Source of the DNA: Paenibacillus humicus NBRC 102415
GTDB lineage: Bacteria; Bacillota; Bacilli; Paenibacillales; Paenibacillaceae
Reading direction: 5' to 3'
NCBI RefSeq assembly: GCF_004000905.1
Contig: NZ_BIMD01000019.1
Coordinates: forward strand, 1 to 64,000
Length of the DNA: 64,000 nt
Each line of letters begins with the position of its first letter. The first letter of the stretch is position 1. Both the position numbers and the translations under genes were made by a program. Shown here piece by piece: positions 25,079 to 34,415 of the stretch. The notes below the pieces were generated by a model. That model saw only the letters and a program-made list of their open reading frames with translations, was not told the DNA's origin and searched no databases.

Positions 25079-25777
25079 ATGGACAGCACCCGGCTTCCCG
25101 ACATGATTGTAATTGCCGCTCTGATCGGAGACGCCTCCCGCATGGCGATGCTGATGAGCCTGATGGGAGGAAAATCGCTGCCTGCCGGAGAACTCGCCCA
25201 GGCGGCGCAGGTATCGAAAGCGACGGCCAGCGCGCATCTAGCCAAGCTCGTGGAGGGCGGTCTGCTCCGTCAGGAAGCCTCCGGACGCCATCGCTATTAC
25301 CGGCTGGCCGGTCCGGAGGTCGGCCAAGCGCTGGAGGCCATGCTCGTCATCGCGCCGGCCAAGGCCGTGAAGTCGCTGCGCGAGTCGGACGAGCAGAGGC
25401 ATATGCGCCATGCCCGCACCTGCTACGACCATCTCGCCGGCAAGGTCGGGGTCGCGCTGACGGACCGTCTGCTTGCCCTGGGTTTCCTGAATGATTCCGG
25501 TCCTGATTACGCGCTTGCCGAGTCGGGCCGGCAGAAGCTGCTCATGCTTGGAGTCCGGGTCGATCCTCCGGCAGGCCAGCGCCGGCATTATGCCCGGAAA
25601 TGCCTGGATTGGAGCGAGCGGCGCCATCACTTGGCGGGAAGCCTCGGCGCCGCCATCGCCTCGAAGCTGCTGGAGCTGCAATGGCTGGAGCGGATACCGG
25701 GAGGCCGAGCGGTACGTGTGACCGAGGCAGGCAGAAGAGGCCTGGCGGATACGTTCGGGTTGGAAGGGCTTGCGTAG
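25079..25777 (+). CDS. ArsR-type winged-helix transcriptional regulator
   Basis: 232 residues. Residues 1-95 are an ArsR/SmtB winged helix (GDASRMAMLMSLMGGKSLPA, then AAQVSKATASAHLAKLVEGG as the recognition helix, then a wing with RHRYYRL). The remaining ~135 residues are an extra domain seen in a subset of such regulators. No obvious metal-binding Cys pair is visible. The ATG at 25079 has AGAGG upstream. Divergent from the DMT transporter, so local control of that exporter is the simplest reading. Confidence 0.87.
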   Translation: MDSTRLPDMIVIAALIGDASRMAMLMSLMGGKSLPAGELAQAAQVSKATASAHLAKLVEGGLLRQEASGRHRYYRLAGPEVGQALEAMLVIAPAKAVKSLRESDEQRHMRHARTCYDHLAGKVGVALTDRLLALGFLNDSGPDYALAESGRQKLLMLGVRVDPPAGQRRHYARKCLDWSERRHHLAGSLGAAIASKLLELQWLERIPGGRAVRVTEAGRRGLADTFGLEGLA

Positions 25778-25803
25778 GAGCATGGCGGCAATCCCCCTAT
25801 AAA

Positions 25804-25833
25804 AAAGACGGCGCCGTCCGCGGCGCCGTCTTT
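25804..25833. terminator. Bidirectional terminator
   Basis: 13-bp stem AAAGACGGCGCCG with loop TCCG between convergent genes, with A and T runs on both sides. Confidence 0.85.
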
Positions 25834-25850
25834 CGTCTTTTCGGTTCCAC

Positions 25851-26390
25851 TCAGGATTCGGCCATCACGGCTATCGCACCTGCGGCGCGGGCACGCACAT
25901 GCTTCAGCAACGAAAGACGGTACCGGGTCCAGAGAATTCGCAGCACGCCATACATCGCGGCGGAAACGACGATGCTGTTGAGCACGGAGCCGATCAGGAA
26001 ATCAACGCCGATGCCGCTCAGCGCGCCAAGGCTGTCGGCCGTCTCCTCGTAGCTGATGTCCGCGGCCGGCTCGGAGAGAAGCTCGGCCAATTCCGGCTCG
26101 GCCGGTCGGGCGAACAGCTCCCTAGACAGCTGTCCCGTAAGGTAGTTGGCATAGAAGAGAATCGGCCACAGGAAGGTCCCGACGGAAGCCGCAAGCATTC
26201 CGGAGACGGCATTGCCGCGGAACAGGCGGATCAGACCGAGCGACAGCGCGAGACCGATTCCGAAGGTCGGGTACCAGCAGGGCAGCAATCCCAGAACGGC
26301 GCCAAGCGAGATCCGGTGGGATCCCTGCCGCTGCCGAAGCAAGCGAATGCCGTGATAGGCTAAATTTCGTTTCCAGCGACGGAGCCGCAT
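25851..26390 (-). CDS. DUF2062 membrane protein
   Basis: 179 residues. The sequence RRISLGAVLG-like (HRISLGAVLGLLPCWYPTFG) and GTFLWPILFYANYLTG are typical of DUF2062, a small membrane domain of unknown function. Two or three hydrophobic helices lie at 30-90 and one near 130-150. The start MRLRRWKR has AGGAGG 8 bases upstream. An in-frame extension to 26558 is unsupported. Confidence 0.82.
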   Translation of the reverse strand: MRLRRWKRNLAYHGIRLLRQRQGSHRISLGAVLGLLPCWYPTFGIGLALSLGLIRLFRGNAVSGMLAASVGTFLWPILFYANYLTGQLSRELFARPAEPELAELLSEPAADISYEETADSLGALSGIGVDFLIGSVLNSIVVSAAMYGVLRILWTRYRLSLLKHVRARAAGAIAVMAES

Positions 26391-26439
26391 CCAAATCCCT
26401 CCTATGTATCCGCATATTGAATTAGAGGACAGCAAGCGG

Positions 26440-27060
26440 TCAGCTCCTGAGTACCTCCCGGAAATAAAGGCGAAGAACGGCAGGAGCATGATCCTGCCCC
26501 AGCTCTTCCCACTCCGACAATCCCATGCCGGAAGCCGCAGCCGACCATCCGTAGGCATCGGCCAACAAGGCCAATTTATCCTCGGCGAAAACCTCTTCCT
26601 TCTCCCAAATCCCAGCCAGCAGCAGCTCGTCCGGCCCCTCCTTCAGGAGCGGAAGCCACTTGGACAGCTCTCCTTTGCTGTCGCAGCTTTCATTCATCAT
26701 CTCGTTGTAGAGCTCCGGATCATTGATGTATATATCCGATGCCCGGCCCTGCTCAAAGAGCCTCATCCGAAGCAGATCGCTGTCCAGTACGGTATTGCTC
26801 ACGGCGTATGTGCCGGCGCGAAGCGACAGCTCCCCCGCGATGCCGTCCAGCTCGTCCCAATCGCCGGCAGCGTTGCCCTCGTCGTAGATGGTCAGCCACT
26901 TGCCGTTCCGATCCCAGGCCACATGGATCGCCCGGTCGGCAGGCGCCCCGCTCCGTTCATAACTCCGTCCGTCCATGATGGCGTCCAACGCTTCCTCGAG
27001 CTCGGCCAACGTCATGGTACGGGGGATTTCAAGCTTGATATTGCTGAAAAAAGACCCCAT
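26440..27060 (-). CDS. Hypothetical cytosolic protein
   Basis: A 206-residue, acidic, soluble protein (MGSFFSNIKLEIPRTMTLAE at the start) with no signal peptide, membrane segment or recognised motif. It is preceded by AGAGAGG about 8 bases before ATG. Codon use is normal for the window. It reads like a protein of the SMI1/KNR4- or immunity-like hypothetical class, but I cannot assign a family. Confidence 0.7.
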   Translation of the reverse strand: MGSFFSNIKLEIPRTMTLAELEEALDAIMDGRSYERSGAPADRAIHVAWDRNGKWLTIYDEGNAAGDWDELDGIAGELSLRAGTYAVSNTVLDSDLLRMRLFEQGRASDIYINDPELYNEMMNESCDSKGELSKWLPLLKEGPDELLLAGIWEKEEVFAEDKLALLADAYGWSAAASGMGLSEWEELGQDHAPAVLRLYFREVLRS

Positions 27061-27098
27061 TCCCTCATTCCTCTCTGAATCGTTCAGGTCGCGCCTTG

Positions 27099-28001
27099 TT
27101 ACCGATGCTGAGCATAGACATTCGCCTTGCTCAGTCCCCGGATGATTCCGACTTCCTCCTCGGTCAGCTCCGGCACCTCAGCAGCGGCGATATTCTGCAG
27201 CAGCTGCTCCCGCGAGCTCGCTCCCGGAATGGCGGCGGCGACGGCCGGATGGCTCAGCGAGTAGCGGATCGCCAGCTGGGTCATGCTCCGCTGCGGAGCC
27301 GCCAGCCGTTCCAATCCGCTCCGCAGCTCGCCAAGCTCGTCCAGGCTGTAATCCGCCAGGCCCTTGGCCGGCCGGCGGCCTGCAGCAAGCGCTCCGCTCG
27401 CGAGCGGACCGCGGGCGATGACGGAGATGCCCCGATCCTGCAGAAGGGGCAGAACCTCTTCCTCGGCACGGCGGTCGACGATGCTGTAAGGATTCATCAC
27501 GCTGGCCATCGAGGAGCGTGCGGCATATTCCCGGATGACGTTCGGCCGGATCGAGGAAATGCCGTATTCCCGGATGACTCCCTCTTGCTTCAGCTGCTCG
27601 AACGCTTCGATCGTCTCATCGATCGGGTCTTCGATCGTCCCTCCATGGAGCTGGTACAGATCGATATAATCCGTGCCAAGCCTGCGCAGGCTCTCCTTCA
27701 CAGCGGACAGGATATAGGCTTTGGACGGATCCCATGTCCAGCCCTCCTGCCCGGGGTAACGCCGGTTGCCGACCTTCGTGGCGAGGATGACACGGTCTCT
27801 GCGTCCTTTGATCGCCCGGCCGACCAGCTCCTCATTGCGCCCGGCATCGTACAGATCCGACGTGTCCAGCAGGCTGACGCCGAGCTCCAGCGCCTCATGG
27901 ACGAGCGAGACCGCCCTGCCCTCCTCCGTGCCTAGCGACATGCAGCCGAGGCCGATCTCGCCGACGAGCAGACCGGATGAACCGATTCGGTTTTTTTTCA
28001 T
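27099..28001 (-). CDS. Aldo/keto reductase
   Basis: 300 residues, (beta/alpha)8 NAD(P)H oxidoreductase. The catalytic tetrad is visible: Asp in LLDTSDLYDAG (Asp and Tyr), Lys in ILATKVGN and His in YQLHGG. The N terminus (SGLLVGEIGLGCMSLG) and cofactor-binding end (AAIPGASSREQLLQNI) fit the YakC/Tas-like subgroup. The physiological substrate is unknown. GGGAGAGG is 8 bases before ATG. It lies 38 bases downstream (on the minus strand after) no obvious partner and appears monocistronic. Confidence 0.92.
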   Translation of the reverse strand: MKKNRIGSSGLLVGEIGLGCMSLGTEEGRAVSLVHEALELGVSLLDTSDLYDAGRNEELVGRAIKGRRDRVILATKVGNRRYPGQEGWTWDPSKAYILSAVKESLRRLGTDYIDLYQLHGGTIEDPIDETIEAFEQLKQEGVIREYGISSIRPNVIREYAARSSMASVMNPYSIVDRRAEEEVLPLLQDRGISVIARGPLASGALAAGRRPAKGLADYSLDELGELRSGLERLAAPQRSMTQLAIRYSLSHPAVAAAIPGASSREQLLQNIAAAEVPELTEEEVGIIRGLSKANVYAQHR

Positions 28002-28532
28002 GTCCGTTTCCTCTCCCTTCAGACGCCTCTCTAGGCCTCCAGCATACCATTTGAACTCAAGCGCCGCACGCCGCCGTTTCCTCTACGTTCAAGACGAGCG
28101 GCAGCTCCGTCCGGCTCTCTTCCCATCCGCCCTGTTACGCCGGCATGGACGGTTTTCCTGGCGCTGCCGGAATGTTCCGGCTAGGCTCCGCTAGCGCAAA
28201 AGCAGTTTTCTTGATTCCTTTGAAAAGGCGTGACGCGCTCCTCAATCCCGATTAATTGACTCTGATTTATTCAAGTATCCAGCGAAAGGGTCGGCTTTGT
28301 AAATTTGATTGTCGACCTGCAGTCAAAGGATGAAGCTTATTCGATAGGCCCATGCGAACGGAATTGGCTGCCCGTCGGCAAGAGCGGAAAAATGGAAAAT
28401 GAGGGCTGCGGGCGGAACCGGACATAGGCAAGAGCCCTTGAATACGATTCAAGGGCTCTTCCTGGATAAGGATGAAGCCTGGAGCCGGAAAGAGAGCTGG
28501 CCTAAAGCTGGCCGCCGCCTGTTCCATTCAGG
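28002..28532. other. Intergenic stretch without a supported gene
   Basis: No frame here has both a ribosome-binding site and protein-like composition. The only structure is a 14-bp inverted repeat AAGAGCCCTTGAAT at 28430-28460, probably the terminator of the secreted-protein gene that ends at 28533. Confidence 0.6.
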
Positions 28533-28988
28533 CTATTTCCCCGTAAATACGGCCATTCCGTTGTCGCCGCTGTAAGGCGCGCCTCCGGGAACCGTGATGA
28601 AGCAAATGATCAGCCTGTAGGACTGGCCTGCCGGAATGGCCTGGCTGAAGGTCAGGACGAAGCTTTTGTTCTGGCCGTCGACCGGATTGATCGAAACCTG
28701 GCTTGCAGTCAGGGCATTATCCGGCATTACTTTGTCATCCTTGCCGAGTGTAGCGATGCCGCTCGGCGCTGCGTCCGTCGTGCTCTGAACCCAGTAGTTG
28801 GACGGCTGCATGGCTTTGACGACATCCACGCTGCGGTCGTAGGTGATCCGAATCTGATTGGCCGACACTTGGGACAGCGATTGCAGCATCGGGATGGGGT
28901 CCTTGGCAGCGTGGGCGCTGCCCTGGGCTGGAACGGCGAACAAGACAACGGCGATGAACGCCATCAACTTCAAAAAAGTGATTTTCAT
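28533..28988 (-). CDS. Small secreted protein with Ig-like (SbsA-type) character
   Basis: 151 residues. A Sec signal peptide (about 1-27, MKITFLKLMAFIAVVLFAVP, cleavage near AHA) is followed by a domain whose opening LSQVSANQIRITYDRSVD resembles Ig-like SbsA/Big domains of surface proteins. No SLH or anchor motif is present, so it is probably released or loosely bound. AGGAGG lies 7 bases before ATG. Function unknown. Confidence 0.72.
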   Translation of the reverse strand: MKITFLKLMAFIAVVLFAVPAQGSAHAAKDPIPMLQSLSQVSANQIRITYDRSVDVVKAMQPSNYWVQSTTDAAPSGIATLGKDDKVMPDNALTASQVSINPVDGQNKSFVLTFSQAIPAGQSYRLIICFITVPGGAPYSGDNGMAVFTGK

Positions 28989-29083
28989 GGGAAGTCCTCC
29001 TTTCTTTGAGCGAAGCTAACCAAATGATTTCCATCGCCGGCCCGACTTATTCTTCGCGGATCGTCTGCCTAAGCCGATTCATG

Positions 29084-29114
29084 AAAAAAAAGACCCTGCT
29101 CGAGAGCAGAGGCC
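29084..29114 (-). terminator. Probable terminator of the small membrane protein gene
   Basis: CTGCT/AGCAG stem with imperfect flanking pairs, followed on the minus strand by eight T, about 100 bases past the stop at 29215. Confidence 0.55.
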
Positions 29115-29214
29115 TTCAACGATCAGGGAATGGAGGAGCAGCTGCTTGCCGGATCAACCCTGGGTTTCGCTATAGGTTAAAGACGGCTTGACAATCGGCG
29201 CTCCCCAACACGAA

Positions 29215-29523
29215 TTAAGCCGCAATAATGCCTTTGGACTGCAGCTCGTTTTGAGAGTGCTGATCGGCAGGGTGGTACCCTTTCTCCAGAAGCTCTTTAA
29301 TATACATTTTGTTGTAAATGAAGGAAAAGATGATTCCCGGTACCCAAGCGCCAAATCCTAATGTAAAAATGCCGACCGCAACCGATGCGACGAACATGAT
29401 GACAGCCCACTTCAAATCGCCTCTGAAAAGAGCCGGGAAAAAGCCAAAGAAAAAGGTCGTCCAGCTAAATCCGACTTTTGCATCCTTAATCCCGCCTGCT
29501 GCATTTTTCAAACGAATGCGCAT
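29215..29523 (-). CDS. Small membrane protein, DUF2628/HrgC-like
   Basis: 102 residues with two hydrophobic helices. KVGFSWTTFFFGFFPALFRG is the hallmark of the DUF2628/HrgC-like group (a short amphipathic start, then TWAFFFGxxxxLxRGD). The tail is hydrophilic. A GGGGG tract 7 bases before ATG acts as ribosome-binding site. Function unknown. Single gene with its own terminator. Confidence 0.75.
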   Translation of the reverse strand: MRIRLKNAAGGIKDAKVGFSWTTFFFGFFPALFRGDLKWAVIMFVASVAVGIFTLGFGAWVPGIIFSFIYNKMYIKELLEKGYHPADQHSQNELQSKGIIAA

Positions 29524-29736
29524 AGTAATACCCCCACTGTTTTATTCTTCCAAATATGAATTTAGTATAGGACTAAGGTAGTAATTTGTCGATATATATT
29601 TCCAAATTAGATAAATTCCTTGTTATTAAGCGAAAATATTTATATTAATATATTGATATAATAAAAATTAATAGGTATATACGCCTACTCATAAAGATAG
29701 AGAGTCTGCTCTGCTTCGCAATCCACCTGCAGGCAT

Positions 29737-29760
29737 AAAAAAAGCCGGAACCATTCCGGC
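29737..29760 (-). terminator. Terminator of the siderophore uptake operon
   Basis: GCCGGAA/TTCCGGC stem with a 3-base loop, then seven T on the minus strand. Confidence 0.85.
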
Positions 29761-29790
29761 CGGCTGCTGCTGAATAAGCTGAACATGCCT

Positions 29791-30819
29791 CTACTTCGAG
29801 CGGTACAGCAAATAAAGAAAATACGGGGCGCCGACTGCCGCCACGATGATGCCGGTCGGAATCTCCGCAGGCTGCAGAATCACCTTGGCGATTGTGTCGG
29901 CAGCCATGACGAGCAGCGCTCCGGACAGAGCCGTGACCGGGAGCAGCGCCTGATAGCGCTGCCCGACAAGACGGCGGGCCAGATGCGGGGCGATGAGGCC
30001 GACAAATCCGATGCTGCCGCTGACGGCCACGCAGGATCCGGCCAGCCCGACCGCGGCGGCCAGGAGCAGAACCTGCTCCCGGCTCACGAACGCGCCGAGC
30101 CCGGTAGCCATCGGAGTGCCCAGGTTGAGCACATTGAGCGTCCGGGACTTGAACAAGACATAGGGCAGGAGGATCGCAATGAACGGCAGCAGCGCCAGCA
30201 CGTAGCTCCAGTCCTTGCCCCAGATGCTGCCGGCCATCCAAGTCGCAACGAACTGGTACTGCTCCGGGTTGATCCGCAGGGAGACGACGATCGTCACCGC
30301 GGCGAAGCCGGAGTTGACGGCGACGCCGTTCAGGATGAGCCGGTTCGAGGACAGCCCCTTATGCCTCCGGTACGACAGCAGGAAGACGAGCGCGGCGGCG
30401 GCTCCTCCTCCCGCCCAGGCCAGCAGAGGCAGCAGGTAGGCCGGAGTTGCAGCCGGCGCCGGGTAGTAAGCGATGAACAGCAGCACGATCAGCCCCGCCC
30501 CCGAATTGATGCCGATGATTCCGGGATCCGCGAGCGCGTTGCGCGAGAGCGCCTGCAGCACGGCGCCGGATACCGCCAGGCCGGCTCCGATCAGCAAGGA
30601 GATGACGATCCGCGGCAGGCGGAAGTCGAACAGAATAAGCTGCTGACGCTCCGTCCCGCCTCCGGCCAGCGTCCGCAGCACATCGATCGGAGAGAGCCGG
30701 ATCACCCCGGTGTTCATGCTGACGACAAAAACAACGGCGATCGCCGCGCTCAGGATGGCGGCGACCAGCCAGGCTTTCCTGCGCTTGCGCCGCTCCGATT
30801 CGGACATGAATGCGCCCAT
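29791..30819 (-). CDS. Iron-siderophore ABC transporter permease (FecCD family), second subunit
   Basis: 342 residues, FecCD/BtuC-type permease with about ten helices. Family motifs are RLPRIVISLLIGAGLAVSGA, NALADPGIIGINSGAG, GSIGFVGLIAPHLARRLVG and IPTGIIVAAVGAPYFLYLL. It pairs with the permease just upstream (3 bases between stop and start) and with the binding protein at 32067, as in the FeuABC bacillibactin system. The ATG at 30819 has GGAGGG 12 bases upstream. MSESERR, 12 bases further in, is an alternative start. Confidence 0.93.
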   Translation of the reverse strand: MGAFMSESERRKRRKAWLVAAILSAAIAVVFVVSMNTGVIRLSPIDVLRTLAGGGTERQQLILFDFRLPRIVISLLIGAGLAVSGAVLQALSRNALADPGIIGINSGAGLIVLLFIAYYPAPAATPAYLLPLLAWAGGGAAAALVFLLSYRRHKGLSSNRLILNGVAVNSGFAAVTIVVSLRINPEQYQFVATWMAGSIWGKDWSYVLALLPFIAILLPYVLFKSRTLNVLNLGTPMATGLGAFVSREQVLLLAAAVGLAGSCVAVSGSIGFVGLIAPHLARRLVGQRYQALLPVTALSGALLVMAADTIAKVILQPAEIPTGIIVAAVGAPYFLYLLYRSK

Positions 30820-30822
30820 CGT

Positions 30823-31899
30823 CTACAGCTCCCTCCGTTCTTTGTTGGCCAGATAGATGAAGAAGGGAACGCCGATCAGCGAGATCATCGCTCCGATCGG
30901 CGTCTCGAAAGGCGGATGGACCGTCCTTGCCGCCAGATCGGCCAGCACGACGAGCAGCGCTCCAAGCACCGCCGAGGTCGGGATGATCCACCGGTAATCG
31001 ACGCCGACAAGCTTGCGCGCCAGATGCGGCACGAGCAGCCCGACGAAGGAGACGGCGCCGACGGCGGACACTGCCGACCCCGCCAGCACGACGACGATGG
31101 CGAGGCCAAGCCCCTTAACCAGCCCGGAGCGCAAGCCCAGTCCCCGGGCCACCTCTTCGCCGAGGCTCAGCATCGTAATCGAGCGGGAGAGCCCCATGGC
31201 TCCAGCGAGCGCAAGGGCGATCCATGGGGTCATGACCTTCAGCTCCAGCCAGCGCATGTTGGCGACCCCTCCCGCGAACCAGAAGGCCAAATCCTGGCCG
31301 ATGCGGAAGTACAGCGCGATGCCCTCGCTGAGAGCCGTCAGCAGCGCCGAGAGCGTCACGCCGGCGAGAACGAGCCGTGTCGGCGTCAGCCCTCCGCGGA
31401 CGGATGAACCGAGAGCGAAGACCAATGCCGCGCTCAGCGCTGCTCCGACAAAAGCCAGCAGCACGACATAACGGTACGGAAGGCCGGGCAGAAAGGCGAG
31501 GCAGAGCGCGATCGCAAAAGTCGCTCCCGAATTGAGGCCGATAAGGCCTGAATCCGCCAGCGGATTGCGCGTCATTCCTTGCATGACCGCTCCTGCAACC
31601 GCGAAGCTGCTGCCGACGAGCATGCATCCGAGCACACGCGGCAGGCGCAGCTCCTGAATAACCTGATGCTCCTTCAAGTCGGGGTTGTAATGGAAGACTG
31701 CTTCCCATACCATCCGGAACTTGATATCCATCGCGCCGAACGAGACCGACAGCGCCAGGCTGAACAGAAGCGCCGCCGCACCGGCAGCAATCAGGACAAT
31801 TGCCGTCCTTGGCCTGGAATGGAGCTTATGCAGGGCGTCGTCCGCCTTTTTGCCGGCAGGCTGTCCGCCGTCCCTTCCCTTGCGTGTCGTTGCTGCCAT
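30823..31899 (-). CDS. Iron-siderophore ABC transporter permease (FecCD family), first subunit
   Basis: 358 residues. After a polar N-terminal stretch of ~30 residues come the FecCD motifs RLPRVLGCMLVGSSFAVAGA, NPLADSGLIGLNSGA, GAVSFVGLLVPHLARKLVG and ETPIGAMISLIGVPFFIYL. It heterodimerises with the downstream permease. The start at MAATTRKG is chosen from the family N terminus and a weak GGGG site. An upstream in-frame extension is unlike the family. No ATPase follows in this operon. Confidence 0.92.
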   Translation of the reverse strand: MAATTRKGRDGGQPAGKKADDALHKLHSRPRTAIVLIAAGAAALLFSLALSVSFGAMDIKFRMVWEAVFHYNPDLKEHQVIQELRLPRVLGCMLVGSSFAVAGAVMQGMTRNPLADSGLIGLNSGATFAIALCLAFLPGLPYRYVVLLAFVGAALSAALVFALGSSVRGGLTPTRLVLAGVTLSALLTALSEGIALYFRIGQDLAFWFAGGVANMRWLELKVMTPWIALALAGAMGLSRSITMLSLGEEVARGLGLRSGLVKGLGLAIVVVLAGSAVSAVGAVSFVGLLVPHLARKLVGVDYRWIIPTSAVLGALLVVLADLAARTVHPPFETPIGAMISLIGVPFFIYLANKERREL

Positions 31900-32028
31900 A
31901 GTCCCGATTCCCCAGTCTGCGTATAATTTCAGGCCATCCGGCCTCCCAGCCGGCCTTCCGCATGGCCGCGGCGAGCTTCCGCGTTGATAAACGGAGCTCG
32001 GAGGCTTTGATAAACAAGGCTCCAAGCG

Positions 32029-32050
32029 AAAAAAGGGAGCCGCGGCTCCC
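32029..32050 (-). terminator. Hairpin between binding-protein and permease genes
   Basis: GGGAGCC/GGCTCCC stem followed on the minus strand by a T-rich run. Probably a partial terminator that favours expression of the binding protein over the permeases. Confidence 0.75.
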
Positions 32051-32066
32051 TCTTCTCTATTCGTTC

Positions 32067-33059
32067 TTACTTTACGATATCCTTAAGCAGATTGTCGACC
32101 ATCTGCGAGCTGGCAACCGGACCATAGTAGAGCCAGCTGGACGATTTCGGATATTCATATACGTTGCCGTTCTTGACGGCCGGCACGGATTTCCACAGGG
32201 CGTCATTCAACGCGGCGGATCCGGAGTCCTTGTCGCTGTTCACGAGAATGAGGTAATCCGCATCCAGATCGGCCAGCTTCTCCAGCGAGATGGCGTTCCA
32301 GTTGCCTGCGCCCGAGGCGGAAATCTCCTTGACGACTTCCGGCGCCTTCAGGCCGAGATCCTTGTAGAGCACCGCTCCGCTCGACAGCTTGTCGCTGACG
32401 ACGTAGAATTTGCCCTGGACGAGCCAGACGGCGGCAACGGATTTGCCCGGAATCGCAGCTTCAAGCTTCGCCTTGGCGTCTGCAGCTTTCTTCTCGTAGT
32501 CGTCCAGCACTTTTTGGGCTTCGTCGCTCTTGTGAAGAACCTCGCCGATCTTCAGCAGCGCCTTGCGCCAGTCGTTGTTCACTTCGTCGCCGAGCACAAA
32601 GGTCGGGGCGATCTTGGCGTACTGGTCGTACTTGCCGCCTTCGACGGCGCTGTTGGAGCCGATGATGAGCAGATCGGGATCGAAGCTGGTCACCGCTTCA
32701 AGCGGAAGATCGTACGGAATGGTCGGGAGATCCTTCAGCGAATCCTGCAGGTACTCCTGGGTGCCGTTGGCGACAGACCACTGGGCTACCGGCTTCACGC
32801 CGAGCGACACCAGGTAGTCTTCCAGGTAGGAAGCGATGATGCGCTGCGGATCGGCCGGCACTTCGACCTCGTGGCCGAGCCCGTCCGTCATTTTGGTTTG
32901 AGCGGGCGATGCGGCCGGAGCCGTCGAGGCTGGCGGCGGCGAGGCGTCGTTGCCTGCCGCCGTGTTCGAATGATTGCCGCTTCCGCAGGCTGCGAGCAGC
33001 ATGGACATGAATGCGATGCTGAGCAGCAGCGCCGGAACTTTCAGTTTGCTTTTTACCAC
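32067..33059 (-). CDS. Iron-siderophore-binding lipoprotein
   Basis: 330 residues, starting at GTG with AAGGAGG 7 bases upstream. The signal peptide ends with LLAAC (lipidated Cys25), followed by a low-complexity Asn/Ala/Pro/Ser linker and a class III periplasmic-binding domain (about 65-330) of the FeuA/FhuD type, with DGLGHEVEVPADPQRII and the long central helix. It captures ferri-siderophores and passes them to the two FecCD permeases. A Fur-like box about 135 bases upstream predicts iron repression. Confidence 0.93.
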   Translation of the reverse strand: MVKSKLKVPALLLSIAFMSMLLAACGSGNHSNTAAGNDASPPPASTAPAASPAQTKMTDGLGHEVEVPADPQRIIASYLEDYLVSLGVKPVAQWSVANGTQEYLQDSLKDLPTIPYDLPLEAVTSFDPDLLIIGSNSAVEGGKYDQYAKIAPTFVLGDEVNNDWRKALLKIGEVLHKSDEAQKVLDDYEKKAADAKAKLEAAIPGKSVAAVWLVQGKFYVVSDKLSSGAVLYKDLGLKAPEVVKEISASGAGNWNAISLEKLADLDADYLILVNSDKDSGSAALNDALWKSVPAVKNGNVYEYPKSSSWLYYGPVASSQMVDNLLKDIVK

Positions 33060-33192
33060 GGGATATCCTCCTTGATGATGGAACCGATGCCGCCTGCATT
33101 GCCGGCTTGCCCGATTCGCCATTCATGACTGGTCAGTCGCTCCTGCCGATATCCAATCCGGATAGACAGGCATTTAAACCCTCAGTTAGTAA

Positions 33193-33207
33193 TGATAATC
33201 AATATCA
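33193..33207. promoter_or_regulatory. Fur box upstream of the siderophore uptake operon
   Basis: TGATAAT-C-AATATCA matches the 7-1-7 Fur palindrome at 13 of 14 informative positions. It lies 134-148 bases before the binding-protein start, in an AT-rich promoter region. Confidence 0.75.
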
Positions 33208-33821
33208 ATTAATAGATCAACCTATTTGCTTTATTTCCATAAAATATTGTGTCCAAAAAGAAACAGATCCCGTCCCTCCGCAAAGAATCCGTACTTCAAG
33301 CCGCAATCATCATTCGATGCCTGACGAAATAACGAGGGCTTACAATGGCTGCAGCCCGAATTCAACCCATTCCACCTTAAGGAGGCTTCCATGGACGCCA
33401 AACAACGCAGCCGAATTCGACACGAAGAAGGTTCGGCGGCCGCATAAGCCTATCAAGCGGCTGCTCGGCGACCCCCTGGAGCGGAAATCCGATCACGATG
33501 CCGTCCATATCCGACCGCTGCTCCAATACATGCGGATGCTGCAGCTCGAGAGGCCGGATATCCGGGATTGATCTGAGATTTTCACGTGTTTATACTCAAT
33601 AAATAAGATATCGAGCATGCAAGGACGCAAAACATGGACGAGCAGAATAATCGTTTCCTGGTTTCTTTGCTATCCTGTTCTGTTCATGCGTTCCGTTTCG
33701 GGCATTGGGGCTCCATGTTCAGATTCAGCAAGCATCGCTTATGCTGCGGGGCTCCAATGCTGCGGCTTCCTGCCGCAGGGGAGGGCAGCCTCGGAGCTTT
33801 TTCATTCCAAGGGGGATTTCA
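33208..33821. other. Intergenic stretch with one doubtful short reading frame
   Basis: An ATG at 33391 with AAGGAGG 6 bases upstream opens an 18-codon frame. A shift of one frame would join it to a longer basic stretch ending LLQYMRMLQLERPDIRD at about 33571. This could be a frameshifted small gene, but no family is recognised. Nothing else is seen. Confidence 0.35.
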
Positions 33822-34394
33822 ATGTCGACGCTGAACGGGAACCGCATCGAGCTAAGCTTTGTCGAGGAGAAGGATGCGCCTGCCTTGCTGAAGCTTGAGC
33901 GGAGCAACAAGGATTTTTTTCGCTTGTATTCGGGGACGAAGAACGATCAGTTCTACACGCTGGAAGCGCAGGAGGTTAGAATCGCCGGCGCCATGAAGCA
34001 GCGCGAGCAGGACCAAGGCTATCATTTGCTGATCCGGCCGCGGGGAGCGTCGGAGGTGATCGGGACGATCGCGCTGTCCGGGGTGGCTCGCGGCAGCCTC
34101 CAGAGCGCATGGCTCGGCTATATGCTTGATCGGGAGCATAACGGCAAGGGGCTCATGACCGAAGCGGTGCAGCTTATCGTCCCGTATGCTTTCGGCGAGC
34201 TCGATCTTCACCGCCTCGAGGCAGGCGTAATGCCGCATAACGAAGGCTCTATCCGGGTGCTGACCAAGGCCGGCTTCCAGAAGGAAGGATTGGCCCGCAA
34301 AAACGTGAGGATCAACGGCCGCTGGGAGGATCATGTGACGCTTGCCATCGTGCGGGAGGAGCCGGAGGAGGGGCAGCAGTCCGCCGAGGATTGA
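33822..34394 (+). CDS. GNAT acetyltransferase, RimJ/RimL type
   Basis: 190 residues with one GNAT domain: LGYMLDREHNGKGLMTEAVQ contains the acetyl-CoA loop, and VMPHNEGSIRVLTKAGFQ is the typical RimJ/RimL ending. Likely N-alpha-acetylation of a protein or acetylation of a small amine. The start at MSTLNGNR follows GGGGG. Single gene with a strong terminator. Confidence 0.9.
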   Translation: MSTLNGNRIELSFVEEKDAPALLKLERSNKDFFRLYSGTKNDQFYTLEAQEVRIAGAMKQREQDQGYHLLIRPRGASEVIGTIALSGVARGSLQSAWLGYMLDREHNGKGLMTEAVQLIVPYAFGELDLHRLEAGVMPHNEGSIRVLTKAGFQKEGLARKNVRINGRWEDHVTLAIVREEPEEGQQSAED

Positions 34395-34415
34395 AGTCCT
34401 TTCATCCCTGCAAGA

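Noticed and set aside
33391-33571. Short frame after AAGGAGG considered as a small gene
   Set aside because: Only 18 codons before a stop. A longer protein needs an assumed frameshift and matches nothing known to me.
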